A DNA stretch of 64,000 bases from an uncultured Arthrobacter sp. (GCF_947493765.1 NZ_CANLSZ010000002.1:1-64000); one strand, 5' to 3'; positions 25,010-35,771 are shown, numbered from the stretch's first letter. Notes: generated from the sequence alone by a model not told the origin. Numbers and translations: made by a program.

Positions 25010-25097
25010 GGGACCTCCCTTTCTGTCGTCGTCCTGAACGCTTCCACCCTTCCCCTCGGTCCCTCCGGATGCTCCTCCGCGATCGGCGCCCTCCACT

Positions 25098-25478
25098 TCA
25101 GTGCAGCGGCAGTGCGACGACGACGACCAGCGCCAGCACACTGACCAGCGCGACGGCGGCCGCCATCCAGGCGACGCCGACGACGTAGGCCCCGATCCGG
25201 CCGGAGCGCATACCCCGCACATCCCGCCGATAGCGGCGCCCCTGACCGGTGGCGATGCCCAGCGCGATGCACACCGTCAGGCCGCTGATCACGAGAGGGA
25301 ACCACCCGTGCAGCGGGACCCAGCGGAGCAACAGCACCCCGGCCAGGATCAGCGCGAGGAGGGTGCGGTTCCAGGCGAGTGACGTGCGCTCGGGCTGCAG
25401 ACCGGGATCGACCGGACCGTTCGGGAGCGGCAGACCCGAACCTGCCTCCCGATCCCCGGACGCACCGTGCGCGTTCAT
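25098..25478 (-). CDS. DUF202 membrane protein (short form)
   Basis: 126 residues. LQPERTSLAWNRTLLAL is the DUF202 signature. Three hydrophobic helices follow: about 40-58, 62-80 and 103-124. Its start overlaps the stop of the upstream DUF202 gene by four bases (ATGA, 25475-25478), so the two are made together and may form a hetero-oligomer. Members such as YidH and the yeast VTC C-terminal domain are membrane proteins of largely unknown role in bacteria. Confidence 0.85.
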   Translation of the reverse strand: MNAHGASGDREAGSGLPLPNGPVDPGLQPERTSLAWNRTLLALILAGVLLLRWVPLHGWFPLVISGLTVCIALGIATGQGRRYRRDVRGMRSGRIGAYVVGVAWMAAAVALVSVLALVVVVALPLH

Positions 25479-25945
25479 CCGCCGACGAGCACCCCGACGA
25501 GCACGGAAGCGGCGACGAGGGCACCGCCCATCGCCAGGACCGGGACCAGCAGCGGCAGGGGAAGGGGCCCCTGACGGCGCAGCGCCCGCTCCACCCGGAG
25601 CCAGCGGACTCCCGCCGCAAGAGCGAGCACGAGCGCGAGCACCAGCAGGACGACGGCGAGCGCCGTGCGGACAGGAGGCACGAAGGTGTCCGGGGTGAAG
25701 GCCTCCACCGCGATACCGCCCGCCAGGAGCGCCAGAGCCGTCCTGATCCAGGCCAGAAAAGTGCGCTCGTTCGCCAGGGTGAAGCGGGGGTCCGGCTCGA
25801 TGCCGCCGCCGAGGAGTCGGACGGCTCGGGAGGCCCGACGATCGCGATCGGCGACGGGCTGCTCGGGCGTGGCCGCCGCGGCGGGAGCGGCACCGGCGTC
25901 GCCGAGCTGGTCGGGTCGGTCGGCTTCACCGCGGGAAGATCTCAC
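25475..25945 (-). CDS. DUF202 membrane protein (YidH type)
   Basis: 156 residues. A polar N-terminus of about 48 residues is followed by DPRFTLANERTFLAWIRTALALLAGG, the YidH signature, and two more helices near 90-110 and 130-152. It is the first gene of a coupled pair with another DUF202 protein; such pairs recur in actinobacteria. Function is unknown. Confidence 0.86.
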   Translation of the reverse strand: MRSSRGEADRPDQLGDAGAAPAAAATPEQPVADRDRRASRAVRLLGGGIEPDPRFTLANERTFLAWIRTALALLAGGIAVEAFTPDTFVPPVRTALAVVLLVLALVLALAAGVRWLRVERALRRQGPLPLPLLVPVLAMGGALVAASVLVGVLVGG

Positions 25946-26043
25946 GCGCCCATCGTAGGTCCGGTCGGCGGCGCAGCGGGTATCGGCGCCGTCGTCGGTA
26001 CCTGCAGGCCAGACACCGGCTCCCGGACGGACCGGCGCCGGCG

Positions 26044-27207
26044 TCAGGCGAATGCGGAGATGCCCGTCAGCGCCCGTCCCACGATGAGGGAGTTGATCTC
26101 GTAGGAGCCCTCGTAGGTGTAGACGGCCTCGGCGTCCGCGAAGATCTTGGCCATCCCGTAGTCCGTCACGATCCCGTTGCCGCCGAGGATCCCGCGCCCG
26201 AGCGCCACGGTCTCGCGCATGCGCGCCGTGGTGAAGGATTTGGCGAAGGCCGCCTGCGCCATGTCGGAGGCGCCCTGTGCCTGCAGGTCCGCGATCCGCG
26301 CCATGACCGCCAGGCTCGCCGTCGTGTTGCCCATCATGGTCACGAGCTGGTCCTGGACGAGCTGGAAGCCCGCGATCGGCCGGCCGAACTGATGACGCTC
26401 CAGCGCGTACTGCCGGGCGACGTCGAACGCCGCCAGCTGCTGTCCCACCGCCTGCCAGCCCACGAGGATGCGTGAGCCGAGCAGGAGCTGGCGGGTGTCA
26501 TTGAACGAGTCGATGCCGGCGAACCGGTCGGCCTCGGGAACGCGCACGTCGGTGAGGGTGATGTCGGCGTTCTGCACGGTCCGCAGCGCCGTCTTGTTGG
26601 CGATGGCGGTCCGGGTGACTCCGGGCAGGGTGGCGTCGAGGATGAAGCCGCGCACCCCTCCGGTCTCGGTGTCGCGGGCCCACAGGAGCATGTAGTCGCA
26701 GAAGGTGCCGTTGCCGATCCACCGCTTCGCGCCGTTGATGACCCACGTGTCGCCGTCCCGGGTGGCCGTGGTGGTCATGCCACCGGCGACGTCGGAGCCG
26801 TGCAGCGGCTCGGTCAGCGCGAAGGCACCGGTGATGCGCAGGTCCATGGCGTCCTGCAGGAGCCTGGCCTTCTGGTCCTCGCTGCCGAAGGTGTGCAGGG
26901 CTTCGACGAAGAGATCGTGGTGGACCATGAAGAACGTGGCGATCGAGGTGTCGGCGCGGGTCAGCTCGGCGATCACCAGACCGCTGAAGAGGTGGCTGTA
27001 CCCCTGCTGGAGGGGGGTGCTGAGCTGGAGGTCCGCCAGCTTGGGGAGGAGCTCGTGCGGGAACTCGGCTCGGTTCCACCACTCGACGGCGAGCGGCGAG
27101 ACCTCCTTGGCGAGGAAATCGCGCACGTCCTGCAGCTTCTCCCGCTCGTGGGCGGCGAGGAGCGATTCGAACGCGAGGAAGTCCGCGGTGGGTAGCTGGC
27201 TCTCCAT
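26044..27207 (-). CDS. acyl-CoA dehydrogenase (glutaryl-CoA dehydrogenase-like)
   Basis: 387 residues, the standard length. FAD- and substrate-binding motifs include FALTEPLHGSDVAGGMTTTA, WVINGAKRWIGNGTFCDYM and RILVGWQAVGQQLAAFDVARQYALERHQFGRPI. The catalytic base is E366 in YTYEGSYEINSLIVGRALTGISAF, the position used by glutaryl-CoA and short-chain dehydrogenases. It oxidises an acyl-CoA to the enoyl-CoA, passing electrons to ETF. An SDR-type 3-hydroxyacyl-CoA dehydrogenase lies 35 bp upstream on the same strand, so both probably belong to one beta-oxidation or amino-acid breakdown step. Confidence 0.9.
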   Translation of the reverse strand: MESQLPTADFLAFESLLAAHEREKLQDVRDFLAKEVSPLAVEWWNRAEFPHELLPKLADLQLSTPLQQGYSHLFSGLVIAELTRADTSIATFFMVHHDLFVEALHTFGSEDQKARLLQDAMDLRITGAFALTEPLHGSDVAGGMTTTATRDGDTWVINGAKRWIGNGTFCDYMLLWARDTETGGVRGFILDATLPGVTRTAIANKTALRTVQNADITLTDVRVPEADRFAGIDSFNDTRQLLLGSRILVGWQAVGQQLAAFDVARQYALERHQFGRPIAGFQLVQDQLVTMMGNTTASLAVMARIADLQAQGASDMAQAAFAKSFTTARMRETVALGRGILGGNGIVTDYGMAKIFADAEAVYTYEGSYEINSLIVGRALTGISAFA

Positions 27208-27242
27208 GGAGCCGTCCTTTCGATCGTGACCGGTGGCAGCGA

Positions 27243-28028
27243 TTACTTCGGGGCCATCCGGATGGCGCCGTCGAGACGGATGGTCTCCCCGTTGAGCATC
27301 TGGTTCTCCACGATGTGCGCGGCGAGTGCTGCGTACTCGACCGGCTTGCCGAGGCGGGAGGGGTGCGGTACCTGGGTGCCCAGGGAGTCCTGGGCCTCCT
27401 GCGGCAGGGAGGACATCATCGGGGTCTCGAAGATGCCCGGGGCGATCGTGACCACGCGGATGAGCGAACGGGCGAGCTCGCGTGCGATCGGAAGCGTCAT
27501 GGCCGCGACGCCGCCCTTCGAGGCGGAGTACGCGGCCTGGCCGATCTGCCCGTCGAAGGCGGCGACGGATGCGGTGTTGATGATGACGCCGCGCTCGTCC
27601 GAGCCGCCGAGCCCGGTCACCGTCGGCGTGAGGGCCATGGCTGCGGCGGCGAGTCGGATCACGTTGAAGGTGCCGAGGAGATTGACGGTGATGACGCGCG
27701 TGAACTGCTCGAGTGGCAGGACCCCGTCGCGGCCGAGGACCTTGCCGGGAGTGGCGATACCGGCGCAGTTGACGACGATCCGCAGCGGGCCGAGCCCGGT
27801 GGCGGCGTCGACCGCTGCCTGCACCTGCTCCGGATCGGCGACGTCGGCGGCGACGAAGCGGATGCGCTCCCCCGACGGATCCAGCTCGACGGCCGCGTCT
27901 GCTCCGGCGGACTGCGGCAGATCGACGAGGACCACGGAGGCGCCGCCGTCGAACAGTCTGCGAGCCGTGGCGAGACCGAGTCCCGAGGCGCCACCGGTGA
28001 CGAGAGCCACCGCTCTACTGATGTCCAT
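27243..28028 (-). CDS. SDR-family 3-hydroxyacyl-CoA dehydrogenase (HSD10-like)
   Basis: 261 residues. Cofactor motif [15 protein letters not shown], then [11 protein letters not shown], and the catalytic [20 protein letters not shown] with Tyr and Lys four apart. [10 protein letters not shown]-like and [14 protein letters not shown] segments match type 10 hydroxysteroid / 3-hydroxy-2-methylbutyryl-CoA dehydrogenases. It uses NAD to oxidise a 3-hydroxyacyl-CoA. ATG 28028 has GGAAGGA upstream; the frame's open extension to 28133 does not match the family. It is probably co-transcribed with the acyl-CoA dehydrogenase that follows. Confidence 0.88.
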   Translation of the reverse strand: MDISRAVALVTGGASGLGLATARRLFDGGASVVLVDLPQSAGADAAVELDPSGERIRFVAADVADPEQVQAAVDAATGLGPLRIVVNCAGIATPGKVLGRDGVLPLEQFTRVITVNLLGTFNVIRLAAAAMALTPTVTGLGGSDERGVIINTASVAAFDGQIGQAAYSASKGGVAAMTLPIARELARSLIRVVTIAPGIFETPMMSSLPQEAQDSLGTQVPHPSRLGKPVEYAALAAHIVENQMLNGETIRLDGAIRMAPK

Positions 28029-28155
28029 GCTGATCCTTCCGCCCGGGGACCGCCGTTGGTCCATCCGGGGCCAGACTACTGTGACCTGGCCCACTGCGCA
28101 CCCGCGCGGAGTTCTACTGAGCATTGTGCCCAACGGCAGGGCAGGGCGAGCTGGC

Positions 28156-28161
28156 TAGGGT
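28156..28161 (+). promoter_or_regulatory. -10 box for leaderless GH76 gene
   Basis: TAGGGT lies six bases before ATG 28168. Confidence 0.4.
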
Positions 28162-28167
28162 GGTCGT

Positions 28168-29205
28168 ATGCCCATCCCCGACGACGCCGCGCCCGCGGCC
28201 GCAGCCAGCATCCGGCAGCTGTTCGCCCGCCGCAGCCTGAGCGTCCCCGGCACGCGATTGGGAGCCATCGCCCTCCCTGCACCGGCCGGCCTGCGGAGCC
28301 ACTGGCACTACTGGTGGCAGGCGCACTTCCTCGACTGCCTCATCGACGAGCACGTCCGTGATCCCTCGGGTCACGCGCTCCCCGAGGCACGAAAACTGGC
28401 CCGCGGGATCTGGCTGCGCAATGGTGCCCGATGGCGCAACGCCTACTACGACGACATGGCCTGGCTGGCCCTGGCCCTGCAGCGCCTCGACGCGGTGGAG
28501 CGGCGACGCCGACCCAGTCGCCCCGTGCGGGTCCTCGGCGACGCACTGCGCTCCGCGCATACGCAGGAGCTGGGTGGCGGCGTCTTCTGGAACACGACGC
28601 GGGACTACAAGAACACGCCCAGCACGGCCCCCGCTGCGCTCTTCTTCGCGAGGGCAGGGGAGGAGGAGCGCGCGCAGCGCCTTCTCGACTGGCTGAGGGA
28701 ACACCTGTTCGAGACGGGGAGCGGGCTCTACCTCGACGGCATCAGGACCGACGGCCGGGTGGAACGCACGCTCCACACCTACAACCAGGGCACGGTGCTC
28801 GGTGCGCTCGTCGCCGTCGGCGGACCCAGCAATCTGCAGCACGCCGGCGAGCTCGTGGAAGCGATCGCGCGCGACATGGCCGCCGACGACGGCGTGCTGC
28901 CGCTGGGATCCACCGGCGACGGCGGTCTCTTCACCGGGATCCTCGCGCGCTATCTGGCGCGGGCCGCCGCATCGGACGTCGTCGGGTCGGACATCGGCGG
29001 GTCGGCGGCGACGACGGCCCGGCACCTGCTCGAGTCCACGGCCGCGTACGTGTGGACCGGGCGCACCCCGATCGCCGGCGGCGGCATCGTCTTCCCCCCG
29101 CCGCAGGACGGAGCGATCAGTCTGTCGTCGCAGCTCCAAGCCTGGATGATCCTGGAGGCGGAGCGGGCTTCGCGGAGCAGACAGGATCCTGGCCCCCGGA
29201 TCTGA
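28168..29205 (+). CDS. glycoside hydrolase family 76 protein
   Basis: 345 residues, forming an (alpha/alpha)6 barrel. The catalytic pair of acidic residues is in NAYYDDMAWLALALQR; TLHTYNQGTVLGALVAVGG and GGGVFWNTTRDYKNTPSTAP are further GH76 markers. The family cleaves alpha-1,6-mannan. There is no signal peptide, so it would act in the cytoplasm, perhaps on imported oligosaccharides or on mannose-containing wall intermediates. Neighbours give no further clue. Confidence 0.86.
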   Translation: MPIPDDAAPAAAASIRQLFARRSLSVPGTRLGAIALPAPAGLRSHWHYWWQAHFLDCLIDEHVRDPSGHALPEARKLARGIWLRNGARWRNAYYDDMAWLALALQRLDAVERRRRPSRPVRVLGDALRSAHTQELGGGVFWNTTRDYKNTPSTAPAALFFARAGEEERAQRLLDWLREHLFETGSGLYLDGIRTDGRVERTLHTYNQGTVLGALVAVGGPSNLQHAGELVEAIARDMAADDGVLPLGSTGDGGLFTGILARYLARAAASDVVGSDIGGSAATTARHLLESTAAYVWTGRTPIAGGGIVFPPPQDGAISLSSQLQAWMILEAERASRSRQDPGPRI

Positions 29206-29258
29206 TCCGTACGGACCATCCTGGCGGGACGTCACCCGCAGCGCACCCGCCCCGATGA

Positions 29259-29264
29259 CAGACT
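29259..29264 (+). promoter_or_regulatory. -10 box for leaderless reductase gene
   Basis: CAGACT lies six bases before ATG 29271. Confidence 0.35.
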
Positions 29265-29270
29265 GCTCCC

Positions 29271-30503
29271 ATGGAGAACACAGAACGCGCTTACGACCTC
29301 GTCATCTACGGAGCCACGGGTTTCGTCGGTGAGCTGATCGCCGCATACGTCGCGGAACATGCCCCGGCCGGCCTCAGGGTAGGCATCGCCGGCCGGTCGA
29401 GAAGCAAGCTCGAGGCCGTCCGGTCGCGGCTTCCGGCGGCCGCTCGCGAGTGGTCCCTCATCGAGGCCGACTCGGAGGACGCCGGCGCCCTCACCGCCCT
29501 CGCCGAGAGCACACAGGTGCTCTTCACCACCGTGGGTCCCTACGTGAAGTACGGGCTGCCCGTCGTCGAGGCCTGCGCCCAGGCCGGTACCCACTACGGC
29601 GATCTGACCGGCGAGGTGTCCTTCGTCCGCGACGCCATCGATCGCTGCGACGCGCTCGCCAAGGCGAGCGGCGCGAGGATCGTGCATGCGTGCGGCTACG
29701 ACTCGGTCCCGTCGGATCTCGCGGTCCTCCTGCTGCACAGGGCAGCCGAGGCCGACGACGCCGGTGCGCTGACCGACGTCCAGCTCGTCGCGACGGCGAA
29801 GGGCGGCGTCAGCGGAGGCACCGTCGACTCGATGCGCGGCCAGCTCGACGGTGCACGCTCGGACCCCGCACTGAAATCGCTCGCCGGCGATCCCTACGCG
29901 CTCAGCCCGGACCGCGCCGCGGAACCGTCCACGGACCAGCCCGCGGATTACGGCCCCGTGAGCCGCTCGACGAACGGCCTGTGGACGGCGCCGTTCGTGA
30001 TGGCCGCCGGCAACACGCGGATCGTCCGCCGCAGCAACGCCCTGCAGGGCTGGGCCTACGGCCGCTCGCTCAGCTACGGCGAGGTGATGGGCATCTCCAG
30101 CGGACCGGCAGGGGCCGTCGTCGCCCGCATCATCGCCGTGGGGCTGAAGATCTTCATGGGCGCCATGGCGGTACCGGTGACCCGGCGACTGCTCGATCGC
30201 GTGCTGCCCGCTCCGGGCAAGGGCCCGAGCCGGGAGGCACAGGAGGCGGGCTGGTTCCGCTCCACGGTGACCGCCCGCACCGAGGGCGGCCGACGCTATC
30301 GGGCGACGGTGAAGGCTCCGGGCGATCCGGGGTACGCCGCGACCGCCGTCATGGCGGGTGAGACCGCGCTCTCCCTGGCGCTCGACGGCGACCGGCTCCC
30401 ACCCGTGAGTGGATCGCTGACGCCGGCCACCGCGCTCGGCGACGTGCTCGTGGAGCGGCTGCGGGCCGCCGGCCACACCTACGAGGTGACCCGGCTGATC
30501 TGA
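29271..30503 (+). CDS. saccharopine dehydrogenase-like / trans-acting enoyl reductase family protein
   Basis: 410 residues. The Rossmann motif YGATGFVGELIAAYVAEH is at the N-terminus, with FTTVGPYVKYGLPVVEACAQAGTHYGDLTGE and ACGYDSVPSDLAVLLLH following. This is the pattern of the mycobacterial trans-acting enoyl reductases and the eukaryotic SCCPDH group. Mycobacterial members reduce an enoyl group in phenolic glycolipid synthesis, but no polyketide synthase is near, so the substrate here is unknown. Confidence 0.85.
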   Translation: MENTERAYDLVIYGATGFVGELIAAYVAEHAPAGLRVGIAGRSRSKLEAVRSRLPAAAREWSLIEADSEDAGALTALAESTQVLFTTVGPYVKYGLPVVEACAQAGTHYGDLTGEVSFVRDAIDRCDALAKASGARIVHACGYDSVPSDLAVLLLHRAAEADDAGALTDVQLVATAKGGVSGGTVDSMRGQLDGARSDPALKSLAGDPYALSPDRAAEPSTDQPADYGPVSRSTNGLWTAPFVMAAGNTRIVRRSNALQGWAYGRSLSYGEVMGISSGPAGAVVARIIAVGLKIFMGAMAVPVTRRLLDRVLPAPGKGPSREAQEAGWFRSTVTARTEGGRRYRATVKAPGDPGYAATAVMAGETALSLALDGDRLPPVSGSLTPATALGDVLVERLRAAGHTYEVTRLI

Positions 30504-30540
30504 GACGCAGACCGGCTCGCGCGGCAGAGGGCAGCGTGCG

Positions 30541-31139
30541 CTAGACGTCCCTCCGCCGGACGCCCTGGGGATGGAAGGTCTCCCCGCGGGCGAGCATGGC
30601 GACGAACTTCGCGATGTTGCGCTCCCTGGCCGCCTCGGTCTTCAGCTGTGACAGGCGGAAGATCAGCGCATAGCGATTCTGGGAACTCAGGGTGGTGAAC
30701 GTGGCGAGCGCGCGTCGTCGGCCTCGATCGCCGCCATGAGCCGGGGCGGCACCTCGGCCGTCGCCGGGCCCGCATAGGCGCGCTCCCACCGTCCGTCGGC
30801 CTGCGCCGCCGCGACAGCCCGCTCACCCGCCTCCTGCATGCGGCCCTCGCCGCGGAGCCGGTCGATGTAGGTCCTGTTGCGCACCGACCAGATGCTCCGC
30901 GGCCCGCGCGGGGTGAAGCGCTGGAGGTAGCTGCCCTCGTCGCGCGTCCTGGCCTGGCCGTCGATCCAGCCGAAGCAGAGCGCTTCGTCGAGCGCCAGCG
31001 CGTAGGTGAGCGCCGTCGTCGTCCCGCCCTTCTTGTGCTGGACGAGCCACACGCCGGGCGAGTCGCCGTGGTGCTCCTCGAGCCAGCGGTGCCACGCCGC
31101 CGCGTCAGGCAGGAGGAGTTCCGGCAGCTCGGGCTTCAT
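30541..31139 (-). pseudogene. YdeI/OmpD-associated family protein, frameshifted
   Basis: The N-terminal frame (31139 to about 30715) reads LPDAAAWHRWLEEHHGDSPGVWLV, DEALCFGWIDGQARTRDEGSYLQRFTPRGPRSIWS and then drifts into DDARSPRSPP and stops. The missing C-terminus, LATFTTLSSQNRYALIFRLSQLKTEAARERNIAKFVAMLARGE, lies in another frame down to 30541. The shift falls within the GC-repeat stretch at about 30705-30720. The family is linked by name to bacteriocin protection, with weak evidence. A sequencing slip is possible. TACAGT stands six bases before ATG 31139. Confidence 0.8.
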
Positions 31140-31145
31140 GCGATC

Positions 31146-31151
31146 ACTGTA
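31146..31151 (-). promoter_or_regulatory. -10 box for leaderless YdeI-type gene
   Basis: TACAGT on the minus strand, six bases before ATG 31139. Confidence 0.4.
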
Positions 31152-31218
31152 GGGCCGCTGTCACTCCTCGTGCACTAGATTGCTGGAGCACGCCCTTCGC
31201 CTATCCGAGGGAGACTTG

Positions 31219-31932
31219 ATGCTCCGCGTCCGCCCGCTCGTGTACACCTCCGATCTGCCCCGCGCCGCCGGATTCCTGGTCGCGCTGGGGCTCGCCCCCG
31301 CCGTCGACCCTGGGCCGAACGACTCCTACGCGGTGTTCGACGCCGGGAGCGGCCGCGTGGCACTCCATGCCTGCGCACCGGGCAGCCCCGAGGACGGCAC
31401 GACGGCGCTGGCGTTCGATGTGTCGGACGTGGCCGAATTCGTCCGGAGGACCAACGCCGCCGGGACCGCCGCCGAGCTGTCGGAGGAAGGGCACCAGCTC
31501 GTGGCGCGCATCACCGCTCCCGACGGGATCTCCTTCCGCGCCGAGGCCGGTCCGCGTGCCACGGGAGCCGCAGCAACCCCGCTGTCCGTGGTCGCCCTCT
31601 GGTACACGCACCGCATCGGCTCCGCCGTGCGTGTCCTGAAGGACATCGGCGCCAGGCCCCGCACCAGTTCGGACGCCGGCACGTGGCACGATTTCAACGC
31701 GAAGAACGGCGGGCTGGTCGCCCTGCACGCCGGCGCGCGCACCGGGCTGGAGCTGGCCTTCGAGGACGACGGCGACGTGCAGTCCCGTGTCTCCGATCTC
31801 ACCGCCGCCGGCGTCGAGTCCGCGCTGATCGACGAGAGCCACGGGCGGTCGTTGCGTGTCCGCCCTCCCTGGGGCGGGGAGCTCTGGATCAACGAGCGGC
31901 AGCAGGATCTCCACGGGTACACCGAGCACTGA
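31219..31932 (+). CDS. two-domain VOC-family (glyoxalase-fold) protein
   Basis: 237 residues with two glyoxalase/bleomycin-resistance folds in tandem. The first covers LRVRPLVYTSDLPRAAGFLVALGLAPA to about residue 110, the second starts at TPLSVVALWYTHRIGSAVRVLKDIGARP. VALHAG and ELWINERQQDLHGY are typical beta-alpha-beta endings. A few His and Glu residues could bind metal, but the activity is unknown. ATG 31219 has GAGGGAG upstream; the open frame to 31180 adds nothing recognisable. Confidence 0.82.
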   Translation: MLRVRPLVYTSDLPRAAGFLVALGLAPAVDPGPNDSYAVFDAGSGRVALHACAPGSPEDGTTALAFDVSDVAEFVRRTNAAGTAAELSEEGHQLVARITAPDGISFRAEAGPRATGAAATPLSVVALWYTHRIGSAVRVLKDIGARPRTSSDAGTWHDFNAKNGGLVALHAGARTGLELAFEDDGDVQSRVSDLTAAGVESALIDESHGRSLRVRPPWGGELWINERQQDLHGYTEH

Positions 31933-32016
31933 TTCCGGGCGGTGCGGTTTTCAGCCACTGGCCGAAGAACCGCCCTGCGGTGACGGAGGGGCCGAGGTCT
32001 GCTATAGAACTAGGGT

Positions 32017-32556
32017 ATGAACGTTCGCACCCCTGACCCCAATCCGGGCTGGCTCTCCGACGAAGATCTGTACGAGGCCCGCCGCCGCCTGCCGATGGTC
32101 TACGTGGAGGCGATCCCCGTGCGCTGTGATGCGCTGGGCTACGTCGACGAGGTGGGCCTGCTGCTCCAGGCGAACGAGCAGGGCGAGATGGTGCGGACGT
32201 TCGTCTCGGGTCGCGTGATGTACCGGGAGACCATCCGGGCAGCCCTGCTCCGGCACCTGGAGAAGGACCTCGGGCCACTGGCCCTGCCGCAGCTGTCCCC
32301 CTCTCCCCTGCCCTTCACCATCGCCGAGTACTTCCCGTCCCCCTCCGAGACCGGGCTGACCGACGATCGCCAGCACGCCGTCGCACTGGCCTACCTGATC
32401 CCGGTGACGGGCGAGTGCAATCCGCGCCAGGATGCCCTCGAGCTGTCGTGGATGACGCCGACGGAGGCGCTGAGCCCGGCGATCCAGGCCGAGTTCTCCG
32501 GCGGGCGCGCCGACCTGCTCCGCCAGGCCCTGGCCCACGCCGGGTGGGGTCGCTGA
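32017..32556 (+). CDS. NUDIX-like protein (DUF4916 type)
   Basis: 179 residues. WLSDEDLYEARRRLPMVYVEAIPVR and VGLLLQANEQGEMVRTFVSGRVMYRETIRAALLRHLEKDLG mark the actinobacterial DUF4916 group. The stretch GRVMYRETIRAALLRHLEKDLG occupies the Nudix-box position but lacks the REUxEE acids, so ordinary pyrophosphatase activity is doubtful. TAGAAC lies six bases before ATG 32017. The gene precedes an unknown protein and tgt on the same strand. Confidence 0.78.
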   Translation: MNVRTPDPNPGWLSDEDLYEARRRLPMVYVEAIPVRCDALGYVDEVGLLLQANEQGEMVRTFVSGRVMYRETIRAALLRHLEKDLGPLALPQLSPSPLPFTIAEYFPSPSETGLTDDRQHAVALAYLIPVTGECNPRQDALELSWMTPTEALSPAIQAEFSGGRADLLRQALAHAGWGR

Positions 32557-32625
32557 GCAGGAGGACCTTCACGGGCAGGCCGTGACGACGGAGCGCCGCA
32601 GGGCGCACACCCAGGAGAGGATCGA

Positions 32626-33489
32626 GTGGCGGACAAGGACATGAGGGGGCTGCGTGCGGTGCCCGCTGACCGGCTCGCGGCCGGGGACATGCTCGCGCTC
32701 CCCCGGGACGAAGGGACGGCGGAGGTCGCCTCCGTGGAGGTGGAGAACGACGATTTCGGGATCGCCGCGCTCGTCATCGCCACGCTCACGGACGGGCGGC
32801 GGATCTCGATCGCGAGTGGGTCCCTGGTCCACCTCGAGCCCGCGGACACGGAGCTCGGGGTCTCGGCCGTGGCGGCCGACCACGGCTCGCCCGAAGCACT
32901 CGTGGCCCAGATTGCCCGGACCCATGAGCACAACCCCGGCCTGCAGGAGATCGCCGGACGCCTGGCACGCGGGATCAATCTCAAGGCCGGGAGCAATCTC
33001 CAGGATCTGCACCAGCTCGCCACCACCCTGCTCGTCGACGAGGCGGACACGGCTGCGGCCCTCGGCATCGCCGATCTGCTCGCCGGGCAAGCGTTCGACG
33101 GCAACTTCGGTCGCTGGAAGTGGATCGAGGGCGGGCTGGCGATCGCGGCCTATCTCACGCGGCACGACGCCGAGCGGTCCGCCGGGTACTCCGCGGCCAT
33201 CCTCGCGGCCGATGCCGCCGAGACGGACCCGCTGCGCGCGAAGACGGCGGCCATCTACCGGCAGCGGCAACTGAACGAGCCCAATGTGTACGACCCGGAG
33301 ATCCTCCGGGCAGCCGCGGCCGGGCAGGACGACGTCGAACGCGACTGGCGCGTGCTGCGCATCGGCGTGCTGCTCTATCTCCGGGCGCACGGCGGCTCCC
33401 AGACCCTGGGCCGCGAGGTGCTCGAACGGCGCATCGCCGCGGAACTCGCCGCCGTCGCAGCCCTGAACGAGCGACTGGCGGAGCGCTGA
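32626..33489 (+). CDS. conserved hypothetical protein upstream of tgt
   Basis: 287 residues, soluble. The first 70 form beta-rich sequence (PADRLAAGDMLALPRDEGTAEVASVEVEND, RRISIASGSLVHLEP) like a small barrel. Residues 90-285 are mostly helical with short repeats of TPR-like size (DTAAALGIADLLAGQAFDGN, DAERSAGYSAAILAADAAET). I do not recognise the family with confidence, though similar proteins seem confined to Micrococcaceae. GTG 32626 is preceded by AGGAGAGG. It stands between the NUDIX-like gene and tgt and could be co-transcribed with either. Confidence 0.7.
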   Translation: MADKDMRGLRAVPADRLAAGDMLALPRDEGTAEVASVEVENDDFGIAALVIATLTDGRRISIASGSLVHLEPADTELGVSAVAADHGSPEALVAQIARTHEHNPGLQEIAGRLARGINLKAGSNLQDLHQLATTLLVDEADTAAALGIADLLAGQAFDGNFGRWKWIEGGLAIAAYLTRHDAERSAGYSAAILAADAAETDPLRAKTAAIYRQRQLNEPNVYDPEILRAAAAGQDDVERDWRVLRIGVLLYLRAHGGSQTLGREVLERRIAAELAAVAALNERLAER

Positions 33490-33512
33490 GGGCGCGACTG
33501 GCGGGCCGCTGA

Positions 33513-34817
<1,305 letters not shown>

Positions 34818-34870
34818 GGCCCCTGCCGGTCCCGGCGCATCGGGACTGGCCGCTCCGGATGCCGGTCGGG

Positions 34871-34876
34871 CAGACT
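34871..34876 (+). promoter_or_regulatory. -10 box for leaderless pdxK-type gene
   Basis: CAGACT lies six bases before ATG 34883. Confidence 0.35.
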
Positions 34877-34882
34877 AGGGGG

Positions 34883-35707
34883 ATGTCCACCACCGAGTCA
34901 TCCGCAGCCCCTGTCACCCTGACCATCGCCGGATCGGAGGCCACCGGCGGTGCCGGCGCCCAGGCCGATCTGCGCACCTTCCAGGAACTCGGCGTCTTCG
35001 GCATCACGGCACTGACCTGCATCGTCTCCTTCGACCCCGAGCACGACTGGCAGCACCGCTTCGTGCCGGTCGACCAGCAGGTCATCGCCGATCAGCTCGA
35101 AGCCATCCGGGCCACCTATCCGCTGTCCACGGTCAAGCTCGGCATGCTCGGCACGCCCGCCACCATCGACACCGTGGCCGCCACACTGCAGAGCCAGGAG
35201 TGGGAGAACGTGGTGCTCGATCCCGTGCTCATCTGCAAGGGCCAGGAACCCGGCGCGGCCCTCGACACAGACCAGGCACTCACGGCGAAGATCCTGCCGC
35301 TGGCCACCTTCGTCACCCCGAACCACTTCGAGGCCGAATCGCTCTCCGGGATGAGCATCGAGAACCTCGAGGACCTCAAGGAGGCCGCCCGCATCATCCA
35401 CCGCAAGAGCGGCGCCGTCGTCCTCGCCAAGGGTGGTGTGCGCATCGAGGGCCCGGACGCCGTCGACGTCTACTTCGACGGCGAGACCCTCGAGGTGCTG
35501 TCCACCCCGAAGATCGGCGACGTCGCCGTGAGCGGCGCGGGCTGCACGCTCGCCGCCGCGGTCGCGGCGGAACTGGCGAAGGGCGCCACACCGCTCGACG
35601 CCGCGCGGACGGCGAAGGACTTCGTGACGGAGGGCATCCGGAACCGCCTCACGTCCAACGCACCGTTCGACGCCGTCCGGCAGGGTGGGGCACGCTCCTC
35701 GGACTGA
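34883..35707 (+). CDS. pdxK: pyridoxal/pyridoxine kinase of the ThiD-like group
   Basis: 274 residues, ribokinase fold. [28 protein letters not shown] is the substrate half, [12 protein letters not shown] and [15 protein letters not shown] follow, and [19 protein letters not shown] is the anion hole with Cys in place of the usual Asp base. That GAGCT signature and ICKG separate ThiD-like pyridoxal kinases (as in Firmicutes) from true ThiD. It probably phosphorylates B6 vitamers; a hydroxymethylpyrimidine kinase activity cannot be excluded. Convergent with a LytR_C gene. Confidence 0.83.
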   Translation: MSTTESSAAPVTLTIAGSEATGGAGAQADLRTFQELGVFGITALTCIVSFDPEHDWQHRFVPVDQQVIADQLEAIRATYPLSTVKLGMLGTPATIDTVAATLQSQEWENVVLDPVLICKGQEPGAALDTDQALTAKILPLATFVTPNHFEAESLSGMSIENLEDLKEAARIIHRKSGAVVLAKGGVRIEGPDAVDVYFDGETLEVLSTPKIGDVAVSGAGCTLAAAVAAELAKGATPLDAARTAKDFVTEGIRNRLTSNAPFDAVRQGGARSSD

Positions 35708-35743
35708 TCCGCCTCGGGAGACCCACGGCCTGTCCTCCGCGCC

Positions 35744-35771
35744 GCAGTCCTGCTAGGGCAGTCCTGCTAGG
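35744..35771. repeat. exact 14-bp tandem duplication at a stop codon
   Basis: GCAGTCCTGCTAGG occurs twice back to back (35744-35757, 35758-35771). The stop codon of the minus-strand LytR_C gene (35767-35769) lies in the second copy. Confidence 0.85.

Noticed and set aside
25010-25222. N-terminal extension of the RidA protein
   Set aside because: It is Cys/Ser/Gly-rich without family match, and a good ribosome binding site stands before ATG 25009.
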